From: Dermatemys mawii
Lineage: Eukaryota > Chordata > Testudines > Dermatemydidae
Assembly (NCBI GenBank): GCA_007922305.1
Contig: ML677351.1
Span: 8,049,673-8,113,672 of the forward strand
Direction: 5' to 3'
DNA length: 64,000 nucleotides
Shown here: one piece after another, positions 45,825-58,085 of the stretch
Position numbering within the stretch: position 1 is the first letter of the stretch
Layout of the letters: every line of letters begins with the position of its first letter
The notes under the pieces: model-generated
Told to the model about the DNA's origin: nothing
The model's database searches: none
Seen by the model: only the letters and a program-made list of their open reading frames with translations
Program-made: the position numbers and the translations under genes

Positions 45825-48150
45825 AATACACTGATATTTTTGCTTATTAAAGATGTAATCCTATTTTAATCTTTCTAACTATACAGAGCATATCAAATGA
45901 AGATGAGAAAATTCTAAACAGCCAGTAATAAGGCTGTTTAATAAGGCTCCCACAAGAGAGAGAGCTAACACCTGTACAACTTTTAACCCATAACACTGAG
46001 TCACTTGGCATGAGATTAAAAAGGATGATATTGTTTTGGATTTCTATCAACTTATGTTCTGCCAAAACACTTACACTATATTTTTTTCAAATATGTCATG
46101 CTGATTACCATTTCCAAAAAGGATTGCTTTTCCATAGGTAAAAGATAGTGCTCATAGTCTCTATTAAGAAATCACCACTTTCACCTGTTATAATGTCATA
46201 AATGTTACTAGAACACAAAACAGTTTGAGTTCCAGTAACTACAATCTAAATTTGCAACCTGATATTGTGTTCTACTTTTCACCAGTCTTCAGTTATTTAC
46301 AGTTAATATGAAAATTTAGTTTTTAAATGATTTATTACTTGTGGACTTCCTCAAGCATTCCAGATGTTGTACTATACATTAGCAAGGTTAAAGCTAATAG
46401 GTTCCCTATATGTGATTTGTGAGATTATCTAGGATTCTTTGCAAGGATCTGAAAGTTTAAAATGACCAACATTATAATATATATAACACCTAAGATGTAT
46501 TATGTGGTTTGTGGAATAAAGAAAATTATGGTCCCTGACATTAGGAATTTATCATCTAATTTTAGACACGAGCACAAACAGCAATAGGAGGGAGGAGGAA
46601 AAAAGGGAAAGGGACAACAAGGATTACAAAAAACATTCCGATGCATTTACTTTGCCTTAAAATGTTTTGCTTACTGTTTTGAGCAGCCTGGTTGTGTCAT
46701 TTACTTTACCTTACCTTATAAAATTTCAACACATTGAAATGTGTCAACATAAGTATCTCCAGAAAATTAATATTCTCAATAAAGGCCCAAATCTAAGAGG
46801 TGCTGAACATGTACAAATAAAAGTGTGGCTCTGATTCATGAATCCTTTGGGCAATATTTGGGCCCAGTTATGAGTGATCCTAGGTTGATTTCTGGTCTTT
46901 TCATCACAGTTATCTGAAATGTGATTGTGTATATGTGTGTGTTGGGGGTGGGGAGTCTTGTCTGGTTTCAGTGCAAAACCAGGTGAAACAACATCATTTT
47001 GACTTTATCTCAACGCAAATTTCAGAGAAAATTCTGGGAGAAGCAAAAGCAAACAAAGGCAAAAAAAGCCTGACAAACTCCTGGGAAACCAAAATTACTG
47101 AGTCTTGCAAAGTTCTTTTCACTAAAAACTACCCTACCTTCCTTCTGGATTATACTAATATTACAAGCCTGGTCCTGCACACATGACTATCAATGGGAGT
47201 ATTGCCACCGGCACTAAATGGGGCAGGATTGAGCACTAGGTCATTGGAAGATGGAACAAGCATAAGGAGAAAGTGACTTTTGTCTCCTCCTCTTGAAAGT
47301 ATTCTTGATAGGAAGGTATTTTCACACAACCTGACATTATCTTTGAATTCCAACTGGTATGTTGTTTTAGGACCATTTTATAAAACGAGGGTAGTTTTAT
47401 TGGTTTAAGACAGTGTAAAAGAAAAGCAATTATAGAATATACCTATCTCAGGGAAAATCTGACACATCCATTAAGCCTCAAAGAAATATGTCAGGAATTT
47501 CACATAAAATGCTACAATTAACATTTCTATTTTTTCCTTCAGTCAAGTTCTTGTGATTTTTGGATCAGTTCACAGTTTGTGTGTAGAATTTACTCTCTGT
47601 CAATTATGTAAGCAGCTTTAATCACAATAAAGAATGTATTAGATACATTTTGTCATTTTCTTAGTGAATTGTCTACAGTTTGTAAAATTGTCAACTTTAT
47701 TCATTATTCAAGATTTATAGCATACATTTTGTGAATGTAGTAATTTGTTCTCTAGCTTATTGCTGTGAGTATTCAATATGCAAAATTCAAAGGGTAAAAT
47801 CCTATCTCAATTGAATTCAAAGGTAAAAAACTCCCATTGACTTTGGTAGGGTGAGCATTTTACCCAAACAGAAGCTCCAGACACAAACTGGGAACATGGT
47901 GAATGCCCATAGAAGAAAATTAGAATGAGGTGGATTGGGTGCTGGCTGAAAGAGGCCCAGAACTGTGAACAAAGACGCTATCCCCTGTTGTTTGATTCCT
48001 CCTGTGTTAAGGGAAATGGAACTTTATAAATTCTTTGGAAATAAACAAAATTGCATCAGTGAAATGCCTGGCTTTCACCAGTTTCTTCCCCTAACCGGAA
48101 TAATCTACAAGACCACAAATATTGCCTAACTGCTCAGGTCAAAGGAGTAA
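45825..48150. other. AT-rich noncoding stretch with old fragments
   Basis: A MIR-tail piece on the minus strand lies at 46,525-46,590 (GGTCCCTGACATTAGG, then TATCATCTAATTTTAGACA). Palindromic CAATGG-type pieces lie at 46,770-46,870, 47,170-47,240 and 47,790-47,870. No gene is seen. Confidence 0.45.
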
Positions 48151-48188
48151 CTCTCTCTCTCTTTCTCATATATTGAGAGAGAGAGAGG
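48151..48188. repeat. CT/GA inverted microsatellite
   Basis: A CT run (48,151-48,167) and a GA run (48,175-48,188) face each other across CATATATT and could form a hairpin. Confidence 0.85.
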
Positions 48189-49024
48189 AATTTTGGGTAT
48201 GGTACTCTTTATAACTGATATAATTTGGAATAAAATACCCATTCAAATCTCAGTGAAAGGTTCAGTTCTGATCTTCTGATATCACAGTGAGAATCCAGTT
48301 ATAAATTTCAGAGGCGAGAAGGACCTTATGATTTTGCTTTTGGGTCATATACAAAACTGGATGTGGCCTATTTTCTTGATCTGGTTCAGCCAGCTATTCT
48401 AGAATTTCAGACCATAATCAGAGAAAACTCAAAAGAATAGCTAATCTCAAGAGATTTTGGGAAGAAATTTCCTGAGAACAGCTCACCATATTTCTCTGCT
48501 GTTGAAGTTATAACAAAATTCTAGCCTTGACTAACTTTCCAAGCCAAACCTCATTGAAAATTATCTCAGCCAATCTCTAGTTTATACTTAAGGATATCTC
48601 CCCTGACTCCTCTCCTCACCAAAAATATGAAGTTAGTTCCCACAAATCTAAATGTGAAATGATTTTGAATTTTGAGTTTCTGTGCTTTATAGAAAACAAT
48701 CATTTCAAAGATTTTTTTTCAGAATTCATGAATATTAACTAGCTGAAAGTGATACTGGAACTGTGTTGGTTTTCAGATTGCTTACTTTTAAACCACATAT
48801 TTCAGTTTTCAAAGACAGGTGCTGCTGTGTGGGGCATTTCAGTGGCAGGTGGCAGCCTTCTTTCTTTTAACACACGCCATACATGCATGCATTTAAAAAA
48901 AAAATAGAAGGCACTGAAAAAATACTAATTTGGCATAATTATGTTATGTACAGCCCTGTGTGTACAGAAACCTTCATCTAGTGGCACTTTTAATTTAAGC
49001 ATCATGTAATTATATTGATTTTTT
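48189..49024. other. AT-rich noncoding stretch
   Basis: Nothing is recognised. Confidence 0.5.
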
Positions 49025-49100
49025 TTTGGTCATATCAGTTTTCAACTACTTCTTTGAGGTAAAAGGCCAATGCATTAATCCACTAAGCTATTTATTACTT
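49025..49100 (-). repeat. tRNA-like SINE fragment
   Basis: The minus strand reads TAGCTTAGTGGATTAATGC, then GGCCTTTTACCTCAAAG and GTAGTTGAAAACTGA, in the spacing of a tRNA A-box, anticodon arm and weak B-box. The start resembles that of the 44.6-kb and 45.7-kb fragments. Confidence 0.4.
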
Positions 49101-50204
49101 AAATATTAATCAAGAGGTCAATTAATGTTTTCATTGCTTTTGTGAATGAGTAATGAAGTACTGCTCAAAGCTCTGGGAGAGTATATTCTTACATGAGGGT
49201 CTGATTTCATTCCTTCTATTGAAATAGTCTTAAAGAAAGTTCTTTATTATGCCATTTTGAGCTCCTAAAGATTTTGTATATCATATGAACAGGAGTAGAT
49301 ATTCTACTGGAATCTGATATCTATATACTGAACACAGAGAAGTATAAGGTCTTCGAACATCCTAGAATTCAGACTACTCTCCCTTACTGTCTATATATCA
49401 TAGTGAAAGGGATTGATTAATACTCAGCTGATGTTAACAGCAAGGATGTTCATATGGACTTTAAGAGACTTTCAGGCTCTTAATCAGGCTTAATAAAATA
49501 TTCAAAATGGGGACGGGGGAGAGTCAGAGGGAGGGTTGTAGGTCTATTTGTCAGAGCCTGACCAACCATTTTACTGAAACAGATTCATTATAATGAGAAA
49601 CAAACTATGGTTCTGGTATACACCTCCCTGTCGTTTATAAGGACTGGATAGGATTTACTGCACCCCATTAGGGGTGATTTTCTTTAATCTATGCATTGTG
49701 TTATTTTGGGTAGGAATCAGATTATGCTTCCTTACACAAATGGAACTCCATCCTGAGGAGCTAATTTAGTCATCTAATGAGGCTCCAGACTGACACAAAA
49801 TGATCATGGAGCGACATCCTGACATACTTTGCTTCCTAATTATGTGTGTTGGTTATTAACTATAAAATTGTCCCAGCCTGAAAGCATGCTGGATATCTCA
49901 GCTGGTAGCAGGGCTGCCAGATGGCAGCACATGGAAGAACTAGTTCAAGATCTTCCTGCTAGTGTAATCTTGCTTGCTGTCTCTTTAGCATCTGCTGCTT
50001 TTCATTCAAACTCCTTTGCACTGTTGCTCAAAGGTGCGTAGTGAGTAAGAGTGGGAGAAAATTATCATCCAAGGACAGTTTCAATTTCTCATTTAGTTTT
50101 CTGTGATTGCCTCAAGTTTGGAGGTGTTTTATTTTGTTTTCCTACTGCTGCTATCTTTTAAGATAAATTGACTGAATATCTAACTCTTCTAATTGTTTAT
50201 TATT
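49101..50204. other. AT-rich noncoding stretch
   Basis: No gene or repeat is recognised. Confidence 0.5.
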
Positions 50205-50285
50205 TGTACTGTGGTAGTGCCCAGAAGACACAGTCATGGTCCAGGACCCCATTGTGCTAGGCCCTGTACAAACACAGAGCATGTG
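50205..50285 (-). mobile_element. MIR-type SINE 3' tail
   Basis: In plus coordinates it reads TTATTTGTACTGTGGTAGTG, CAGTCATGGTCCAGGACC and CCATTGTGCTAGGCCCTG, the reverse complement of the tail seen at 41.8 kb. Confidence 0.75.
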
Positions 50286-53200
50286 TTATGAGAGTTATGT
50301 CAAGGGTGCTCTGAGTTCTGGTGGATGGAGTTTCTTTAGTATGAAATTTTTCAATCTTAATAAATAGATAGTAATTCCATCCCAAGCTATATAGCTTTCA
50401 TTGAGGAAGCTTAGTGTGTTAAACGCTTTATTTAACCACTTTGGAAATTGCCATGTCATCAATCTTAGAGGCAGACACTAATGGAAAGAATTTCTTTACT
50501 ACATGAACAACAAAGAAGAAAACACCTGTTACCAGAAGGGTAGGAAGGAAGAGAATAATAAGTCAAGCTACAGTCTGCCTGCACCCCTTCCAATCTGGCT
50601 CACCTGTTTGTGATATTCCATGGTCTCTGATGACCATCCCTACATGAAGTGGGTGCCAGGAGCAATGTGCAAATAGGACTACAGGCAGAGAACGAATGAC
50701 GGCTGTGCCCAGTGTAGGCATGTGGTCTTGTGTCCCTTGCAGAACAGGGCTAAAGCCTTAAGTTGTTATGTCTTAAGTTACATATGAAGGTAGTTAATGC
50801 ACCCAGGAAATCTATGTGTAGGCCAGCAACCTGTTTAGTGGCCATATTTAAACTGCACTTTTCAAGACCTGGTTTTTGGTGATGCCAGGCTGCCTGATAA
50901 CAGGATCCTTTCTTCCTGCTCAAAGAGTATAACATCAGTGGTACCAACCAGTTATGACAGCACCTTGACTGTGGCCAGCTTTCAGGTTTAACCTGCCATT
51001 CTCCACTTCTTCCTCACTATTGTAGGAATGGGAAGCTACTTGGGTAATTGCTATAACTATCACGATATCCTCATGATAGACTGATACCACCTACCAAGAC
51101 CCCACTGATGGAAAATAAATTATATAAACACAGCCACAGATAGCAGATACAATTTAAAAGGGCAGGAATAGACATCCATGCTGGCCTTTGCCATACTATG
51201 CATTTGTCCATTCAGACCTAATCAAATTTGGCCAATGGAGAAATAGCAATATATTTTTCACTACTGCCCTGAAATATATATATATATATGGATTTTTTTT
51301 CAAAATTTTGTTCAGACAGTTCTTTCATATTGAGAAAGGGAAATGATTATTACTTCTTGTATTGCAGTATCACCCAAAGAACTTAATGAAAATGAGGGCC
51401 CCATTGAGATAGGTGCTGTACTAAAAGAATAAAAAGATATCTCCACCCACCCTCCCCGAAAGAAAAAAAAACAACCCAAACCAACAGAAACACAACACAC
51501 ACATATCTGGCTCTCTTCACTCACCTCTCTGCAAAGATTTAACAGCAGAGTTTCAAGTCTGTTGCCATGTTACTAAGACTTCATTATTTTCACAGAGCAT
51601 GATACTGAACGCTACTAGCATCTCTCGAAACACTGTAAGCAATTAAAACTAGCTATAGTTATCAAAATATAAGAATTACATTTGGTAATGTATTATCTTT
51701 GAATTTTGATTTCATGTATTCACCAATACACAGTATTTAATAATTCATAATGGATCTTCCCTGCTTACTGTGAATTAGAGAGGTTCTGTTTTATTCCAGT
51801 GAATGTATCCATGTTATTAATTTTAAAAAAAATGAAATATCTATAATTGAATTAAATAATAAAAAAAACTCTTCTCATAAACCAACACAGTTCATTGCTC
51901 ACAGAGCTGAGTCCCATCTAATTAGAATTCAAAGTACTGTGCTCTAGAAGCTGAATGAAGAACTCTCTTACTGGTTGTCTCACCAGTACTGAATCTAATC
52001 TGAATACTGATGGTTTTTTAAAATTAGATAGACCGGTGATTAATTGAATATTTAATGTACTGAATTCTCACCTAATTTTTCTACAGATAAATTTTCCAGA
52101 TTTTTTATTTGATAACTGATCACCTTTTAAAGCTTTACCACTTCATGTTATTTTTTGTACACTAGAATGGGTCTCAAATTTTAGTGAATGAAAGAAGTCT
52201 TGATATAGATGGTACCTTAAACTAATCACAGACAAGTCTTGTGATCTTGACTGGAAAGTAACATACCCATATTATCAACAAACAAGTCACTGAAAAGTTC
52301 TAAAAGTACTTTTGCTTTTGATCAGGCTAACCCAAACACTATAAATTCAGTCTCTCAAGCAAGGCACAGAACAAAAATATTATTTAGCATTCCCTAGAAT
52401 AATTACTAAAGCTCTGTGAAAACTCATCAATTCCCTAAACATGAGTATTTTGTTTCACATATATATAGCTAAGTTATTTACCTAAAGTATGTCAGTTACG
52501 TACTAAGTCATACACACAATGACAGTGTCATGAAGAGACATCTCATTATGACCATGTAATCACCATATATGTGAATACAAATTGGTATTTATATATGTGA
52601 ATCAAATAGCTAGGCACCCATCTATTTAATTTTGTACATAAATGCAGCAAAAATCCATATAGATTGTTTATTCTCAAATGTCACGAATGGTAAAATTTAT
52701 AAAGTATATGGAATCTAATCTAGCTCTCATTGAAGTCAATAAAACAGGGAGTAATCCTTGGTGTTTGTTTCACTTGGAAGATTTATTCTTAGTTTTGATC
52801 ATTTGACCCACACTTGTGGTAATAGCAGCAAATCTGTTGATCTTTAAGTTCCAGACAAGAGAAAAGAAAAGTTATTTGGGCCACTCAGGTTATTCTTCTC
52901 ATAAGATCATTCACTGACTATGAAAAATGTCCCACTTACTTTGAATATAGATAGTTAAATCTTTCCCACATACTGTAGTGCTGTCTATACCAAGCCCAAC
53001 TATATGTATTCTCACACCCCTATATGAAAGAAACCCTATGTTTGTTTCAGCATCAATTTTTGTTTATTTATGTTTACAGCTGATCAGTGGAAAGTTATTT
53101 CTGCAACTCAGTCATTTGGAAAATTCTCCATGTTTCAATTCACTCTTCCATTTATTTAGTGAGGTGAACCAATAAAGTCAGCACCCAGCATCATAATAAA

Positions 53201-53859
53201 GAGCAGGTAAGAATATTAGCAGGTTCAGACTGAGCTAAAGATTTTGTCTTTCAGGGAGCATTTATTAATATAGATATATGTTTATACTTTTGTATTTGTT
53301 TTTTTAAAAAGCACATTTTAAGAAGGCAAAACTTACAAAAATTTCCTTACTATCTGGAAGCTAGGCACATTGCTAGCAAAAGTCAGCAGCTACAACACAA
53401 GACATTTTTTGAAAGCCTCAGACTTTTGCCCTCCCATCTGCACTTTACAGGTTTGGCATGCTAGAGACAAGGACATCAGCATCAGTAGCTATAGAGTTAA
53501 TGAGATGTTCACTTAGTTAGCTAGCAAGCAGGTTAGTCTAATTTTAACACAACTATTTTGGCAGCACATCAGGTGGTATCAATATAAGTGAGCCTAGTGC
53601 CAATTTTTTTATATCTAAACTCAGATTAGGAATGCAAGAGCTAGGCAGATGGCACTGTCATAACTGGAGAAGGACCTAGCTAATGATTTACAATGTGGGG
53701 CACCACCTCTCTGATTTGTTGGCCTTTGTGGATTGAAGAACCATATTTTCTTAGGCTGCCAGGTCATCAAATTGATATTTTAAATTCCAAGTTAAAAACA
53801 TCAATGCACTTGTAACAACAACAATAATGCATTCACAATGAACTTAGCAGCTGCAATGC
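50286..53859. other. AT-rich noncoding stretch
   Basis: It holds an AT run at 51,274-51,289 and a possible minus-strand MIR-tail relic at 51,393-51,420. No gene is seen. Confidence 0.5.
51274..51289. repeat. (AT)8 microsatellite
   Basis: This is an alternating AT run followed by GGATTTTTT. Confidence 0.9.
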
Positions 53860-54245
53860 TGAGCATTGCAATGCCCAATTTATAGGCACCTAGAAAATGA
53901 CAGTAACACAACTGTGATCCACAAAGCCTAACTTAGGTGTCTAGCCTCCCTGTATAATACATGGGTAGAGATACACGCCTAAGAATGTAATCACTAGAAG
54001 CAAGCATGCTACGTGAGGAGCCACAGAAGCTAACCAACAGAAGATACAAATCAGAGGGGTGTCCTAAACTGCTCCCCTCTCATGGAGTTAGGCACCTGAG
54101 TCTCAGCTGCTCATGATTCACAACTGGGAACACCTCTCCTGGAGTCAGGAGGCTTAGGCACCTAAGCTGTTTCTTGAGAGAATGAGCTAGGTGTCTGACT
54201 CAATCCATGCAAAACCTGTGCAAACATGTGCTTCCCCTTTATAAC

Positions 54246-54389
54246 TGTAGCCCAATAGTTAGAGTACTCATCTGACATGTGGGAGACCTAGATTTAATTC
54301 TCCCCCAACCCTGCCTAAGGGGGAGAGAAAGGATTTGAAGGCGGGTCTCCCACCTCACAAGAGAGTGCTGTAGCCACTGACCTATGGGA
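54246..54389. repeat. Head-to-head pair of tRNA-like sequences
   Basis: The plus-strand unit (54,246-54,302) has TAGCCCAATAGTTAGAG (A-box-like), GACATGTGGGAGACCT and AGATTTAATTCT (B-box-like). The minus-strand unit (54,331-54,389) has AGGTCAGTGGCTACAGC, GAGGTGGGAGACCC and GCCTTCAAATCC. Both have SINE-like tRNA spacing, and neither can fold as a functional tRNA as far as I can tell. Confidence 0.6.
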
Positions 54390-54476
54390 TATTCAAATGT
54401 GGGGTTCCCTCAATCTCTCCTGTTGAAGCTGTTCCACTTTGGATAAATGGTTAAAGAGTCTTTGGACCAGGGAGGA

Positions 54477-54493
54477 AGAGAGAGAGAGAGAGA
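54477..54493. repeat. (GA) microsatellite
   Basis: This is a GA run inside the composite repeat, ending AGACCATGG. Confidence 0.85.
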
Positions 54494-54720
54494 CCATGGC
54501 CTGGTTTTTCAGCATCCCCCTGCTCCAATCACCTTTTAGAGTGAGACAATAGTGTGCATGCCATAGGCAAAAACCTAGACATCTAGAGAACTTTTACCTT
54601 GAAAACCTAGGTGCTGAGTGAGTTTACATATCTACAGGGTTTGAAAGGAGTTTTGGGAATCACAGCAGAGCCTAAACTGGGATTTAAGTGCCTACCTAAC
54701 TTTATGGCTCTTGGCCTCAA

Positions 54721-56677
54721 TGTTTTATTATGGAATATATTAGGGCAAGATTTGGAAATAATCTTGCCAATGGGTCTGAGACAAAGCCCATGTGATTCCA
54801 ATGGGGGTCTCTGTATTGACTTTAGTGTGCATTACATCATGCCTAATTAGCTTTTAGTCAGACTAGTGGATTATTTTTTTTTATTTACTGGTTGTACTCT
54901 ATGTTCATGCACTTGAAAAGGAATGGAAACTCCCTAACCATTTTCTTATCACTAAGAAAAAGAATTGATGTGTCCTTATGTTTAACAGTAACACTAAGTG
55001 GTTACTAATAATAAAGTGCCTTTTAACTGTGCTCATTAAAATGCAATGAAAACACGTATAGGGATCATTTCAGAAAATGAATGATAAAAAGCTACCATGT
55101 ACATTTTAGATCAGCTTGAATAATTTTTTTTAAATGAGCTTTTGTTTCTATATATCAAGAGTTTTAGTAAAACCGCTTCGGTTAATTAGAATTTTCCATC
55201 ATGTTACACTAAGAACCATACAGTGCGGAACAAAAAGGTATTTGCTTAATTTATTAGTTAAGAGGCACTTATATCTGTATATCAAATGCAGATTGCATAC
55301 AAGATGCATCAGATCTCTCTGGACAATACAAAGCTGTGAAATGCTATTAGAGTCCATTGGTACAGTTCATTTTTACTATTTTAATATTATATTCCCAGGG
55401 TTTCATTAGATTAGCATCCTTTTAAGGAAAGCTAATCATTTCAAATCCCTTTTCACTTCTATCCATATATAGAAATGTCTCATTGAAAATACAGTTACTC
55501 TGCAGATTGATACAAAGAGTGTCTAGTAAGTTACTGTGTCTCATACAACATCAGAATCAGGATCTTCATCAGCATTTTTTGGGGGTTTTCTTAGGAATAT
55601 AGTTTAGTTAGCTTCTCATTGTCAGGTGTGGAATATCCACTGAGCCCACGGGAAGCCCCAGAGGCAGTGCTGCCCTGACTCTCGTCCCCAGAAGCACCGG
55701 GCTTAGGCAGGTGAGACAGGGGAAGCCCCACAGCGCCCAGATGAGCAGATAGTGCTCGGATTTCCCTCCACCTCCATCCCATGCACAACACCTTTTATTT
55801 TGTCCATTTTAAGTTATTAATTCTTTGTCCTCAGTCCCATCTCTCTGTCCATTACCCTTCTAATCCTCTAGGCCTCTCTCTCCTTGATCATATCTGGTTC
55901 CTTCACCCTTCCAAACCTTCTCCTCACTCACTGACTGATGCTTTTTTCCTCTGCTTCTACCATATGGCCAATGTTAGCAGAATGTCTATAAGAGATTGGC
56001 CAACGAGTCCTAATGGTGAGGAAATTGCTTGAGAAGCATTCCCATTTTGTGGGGTGTAAAGGAAGCAATAAAAGCGTAGAACATGACTAGGAAAATGTCT
56101 GAACAAGAGAACGTCCTTTCTTATGTGAGACACCGGAGCTGGAGAGTCATCATGCCTCTATGTTACAACAATTACAGATGCAGTGGAAGTTTGTTCATTC
56201 AGGCTCTATTTCAGATTCAGTTCTCACACTAGTTACAGATGTTCTGTTATTCCATTGTGTCTATTAATTCATGGAAGAAATATTTAATTAATTGATTTTA
56301 TACTAATCCTGGAATATATCTGTAATGAATGTGGTAATTTTGGTAATATTTGTATGATCCCTGTGCATGCCTCTTCTTCCCTGTGTGATTTGTACTAATA
56401 TACACGGAAGGTAAAGACAAGGGCTGAGGTGCTGGATGCACATAGCTGCTTTGGTGGAGACCAGAATCATTAACAAACTGAATTAAGTCTACACATGCGA
56501 CTGGAGGATCCAGAAGAGACAATAGAAATCCCAGTGGTCTAGCCATTCACACCTAGAGACCAACAGTCAAGAAGAAGGAGATTTTTCCCCACCTCTGCAG
56601 GGAAGTAAAGCAAAGATCCTGAACTGGAGAACAATCGAGAAAGGTGTCCAGTGACTGTGTTAAATGTTAAACTTTCA
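54721..56677. other. AT-rich noncoding stretch with a small GC-rich patch
   Basis: Positions 55,600-55,790 are GC-richer (CCCACGGGAAGCCCC, AGAAGCACCGGGC) and may be an unrecognised repeat. No gene is seen. Confidence 0.45.
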
Positions 56678-56952
56678 GGGTATGTCTACACCACAGTTAG
56701 AGACATGTGGCTGGCCTGTGGCAGCTGACTTGGGCTCATGGGGCTGGGGCTGAGTGGTTGTTTAATTGCAATGTGGACTTCCAGGCTCTAGGACCCCCTG
56801 CAACAGGCGAGTCCCAAAACTTGGGCCGCAGCCCAAGCCCAGAAGTCTATACTGAAATGAAATAGCCCTGCAGCCCCCTCCCCAGTGCTGAGAGCCAGAG
56901 TCAGCTGGCATGGGTCAGCTGGCAAGTTTTTCTTTGCAGTATAGACAAACCC
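56678..56952. mobile_element. Palindromic MITE, GGGTATGTCTACAC family, most complete copy
   Basis: Left end GGGTATGTCTACACCAC and reverse-complemented right end GGGTTTGTCTATACTGC match at 14 of 17. The two arms are largely reverse complements (GGCTGGCC, AGCTGACTTGGGC, TTAATTGCAATGTGGAC in the left arm). It is 275 bp with no coding capacity and serves as the reference for related copies at 12.4, 44.8 and 57.0 kb. Confidence 0.82.
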
Positions 56953-56974
56953 ACAGACACAGGGGCTCCTATCT

Positions 56975-57233
56975 GAGACTATTTCTACACAGGAAAACAA
57001 CAACAACAACACAGCAGTGAGTTTCCATGCCCGGGTCAACTGACTCATGTTCTTGTGGCTCACACTGCAGAGCTGAAAACAACAGTGTAAACATTTGGGC
57101 TCAGGATGGAGTCTGGACTTGTGAGGTCCTCCCGCCTCACTGGGTTTCAGAGTCCAGGCTCCAGCCTGAACATCTACACTGATTTTTAGCCTCACAGGAT
57201 GAGCCCCACGAACCTGAGTACATGTACCCTAAG
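56975..57233. mobile_element. Second palindromic MITE of the same family, adjacent
   Basis: It has the family's order in degraded form: TTTCTACACAGGAAAA, GGGTCAACTGACTCATG, GGTTTCAGAGTCCAGGC, AACATCTACACTG and a right end GTACATGTACCCT. Only about 20 bases separate it from the preceding copy. CAA repeats occur at 56,997-57,010. Confidence 0.65.
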
Positions 57234-57532
57234 TCAAAGGAGCAGAGAAAGAAAGGAAGAAGAGATGATTTATATTGCAAAATGGCCCAAGAGAGCTCTG
57301 CCATTGGTTATTCTGAATTCTGTCTCAACCTTTGCTTCTCTATGCTGACCTACAGTCTTTCAGATTCTGTATGCCAGGGAACTAATAAATTATCTTGTTT
57401 TGAAAAGGATACCTGCTGTGTCTGCCTATACTTACTGAGAGCCCTGCATCCTGAAGGTGAAGGAATAAGATTCCCATAGTAATTTGAGTTGGTGAGATGC
57501 ACTGCAGGCAGCGACAGAGAGAGACAGGGGTA

Positions 57533-57652
57533 AGGTGATCAGACAACAAATGTGAAAAATCGGAACAGGGAGTCGGGGGTAATAGGAGCCTCTATAAGAA
57601 AAAGACCCACAAAGTGGGACTGTCCCTATAAAATCAGGACATCTGGGCACCA
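57533..57652 (-). mobile_element. Mariner-like MITE, 120 bp, copy 3
   Basis: Read on the minus strand it begins TGGTGCCCAGATGTCC and contains ATTTTATAGGGACAGTCC. TA lies next to both ends (57,531-57,532 and 57,653-57,654). It matches the copies at 14,971 and 37,077. Confidence 0.82.
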
Positions 57653-57764
57653 TAGACAGGGGTCACTGGCATCCAAAGGAGTTATGGAGACATGTGTCTG
57701 CCTCTGAAGAACTGTGTAAGTTCTTGGGGTCTGGCACACTAAAGTGGTCACTCCCAAGTGACTG

Positions 57765-58085
57765 ATCAATGGCAAATTACCCACTGGGTCAATGGGGCCT
57801 GTGCCTCGGGACCCCGGCTAACTGGGGCCCCTGGAAACATGGATGCCCCCACACCCTGACCCATTCTGCCCACCCTGCTCTCCTGCTGGAGAATGGGGTC
57901 AGGGTGTTCAGGCTTGCCTCACTCTTGCCATCTATCCGGAGCTCCTGCCAGAGAATGGGAGAAGCCCCAGCACCCTGCACCCAGTCTCTGGCCGGACTAC
58001 CGGGCAGAGGGCCGGGGAAGACTGCAGTCAGAAGGGCCCCCAATTGCTCTGGCCTAGCGCCCCACAAAAGCTTCAATGGCCTCTG
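57765..58085. other. GC-rich block, unclassified
   Basis: This stretch of about 320 bp is much richer in GC than its flanks (CCTCGGGACCCCGGC, CGGACTACCGGGCAGAG). Overlapping open frames on both strands (57,769-58,244) give low-complexity proteins without a domain. It may be a repeat I do not know. Gene status is unsupported. Confidence 0.4.

Larger units (their letters stand above)
53860..54720. mobile_element. Long composite repeat with inverted ends
   Basis: One end has TAGGCACCTAGA, then GTGATCCACAAAGCCTAAC and TAGGTGTCTAGCCTCCCTG. The other end reads GGGAATCACAGCAGAGCC, then TTAAGTGCCTA, roughly its reverse complement. TTAGGCACCT motifs recur inside in both orientations, and the middle holds a pair of tRNA-like units. 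I know similar palindromic sequences from birds and turtles. The boundaries and class are uncertain. Confidence 0.5.

Noticed and set aside
54246..54389. Functional tRNA genes
   Set aside because: The A and B boxes are only approximate, acceptor stems do not pair, and the two units are embedded in a repeat.
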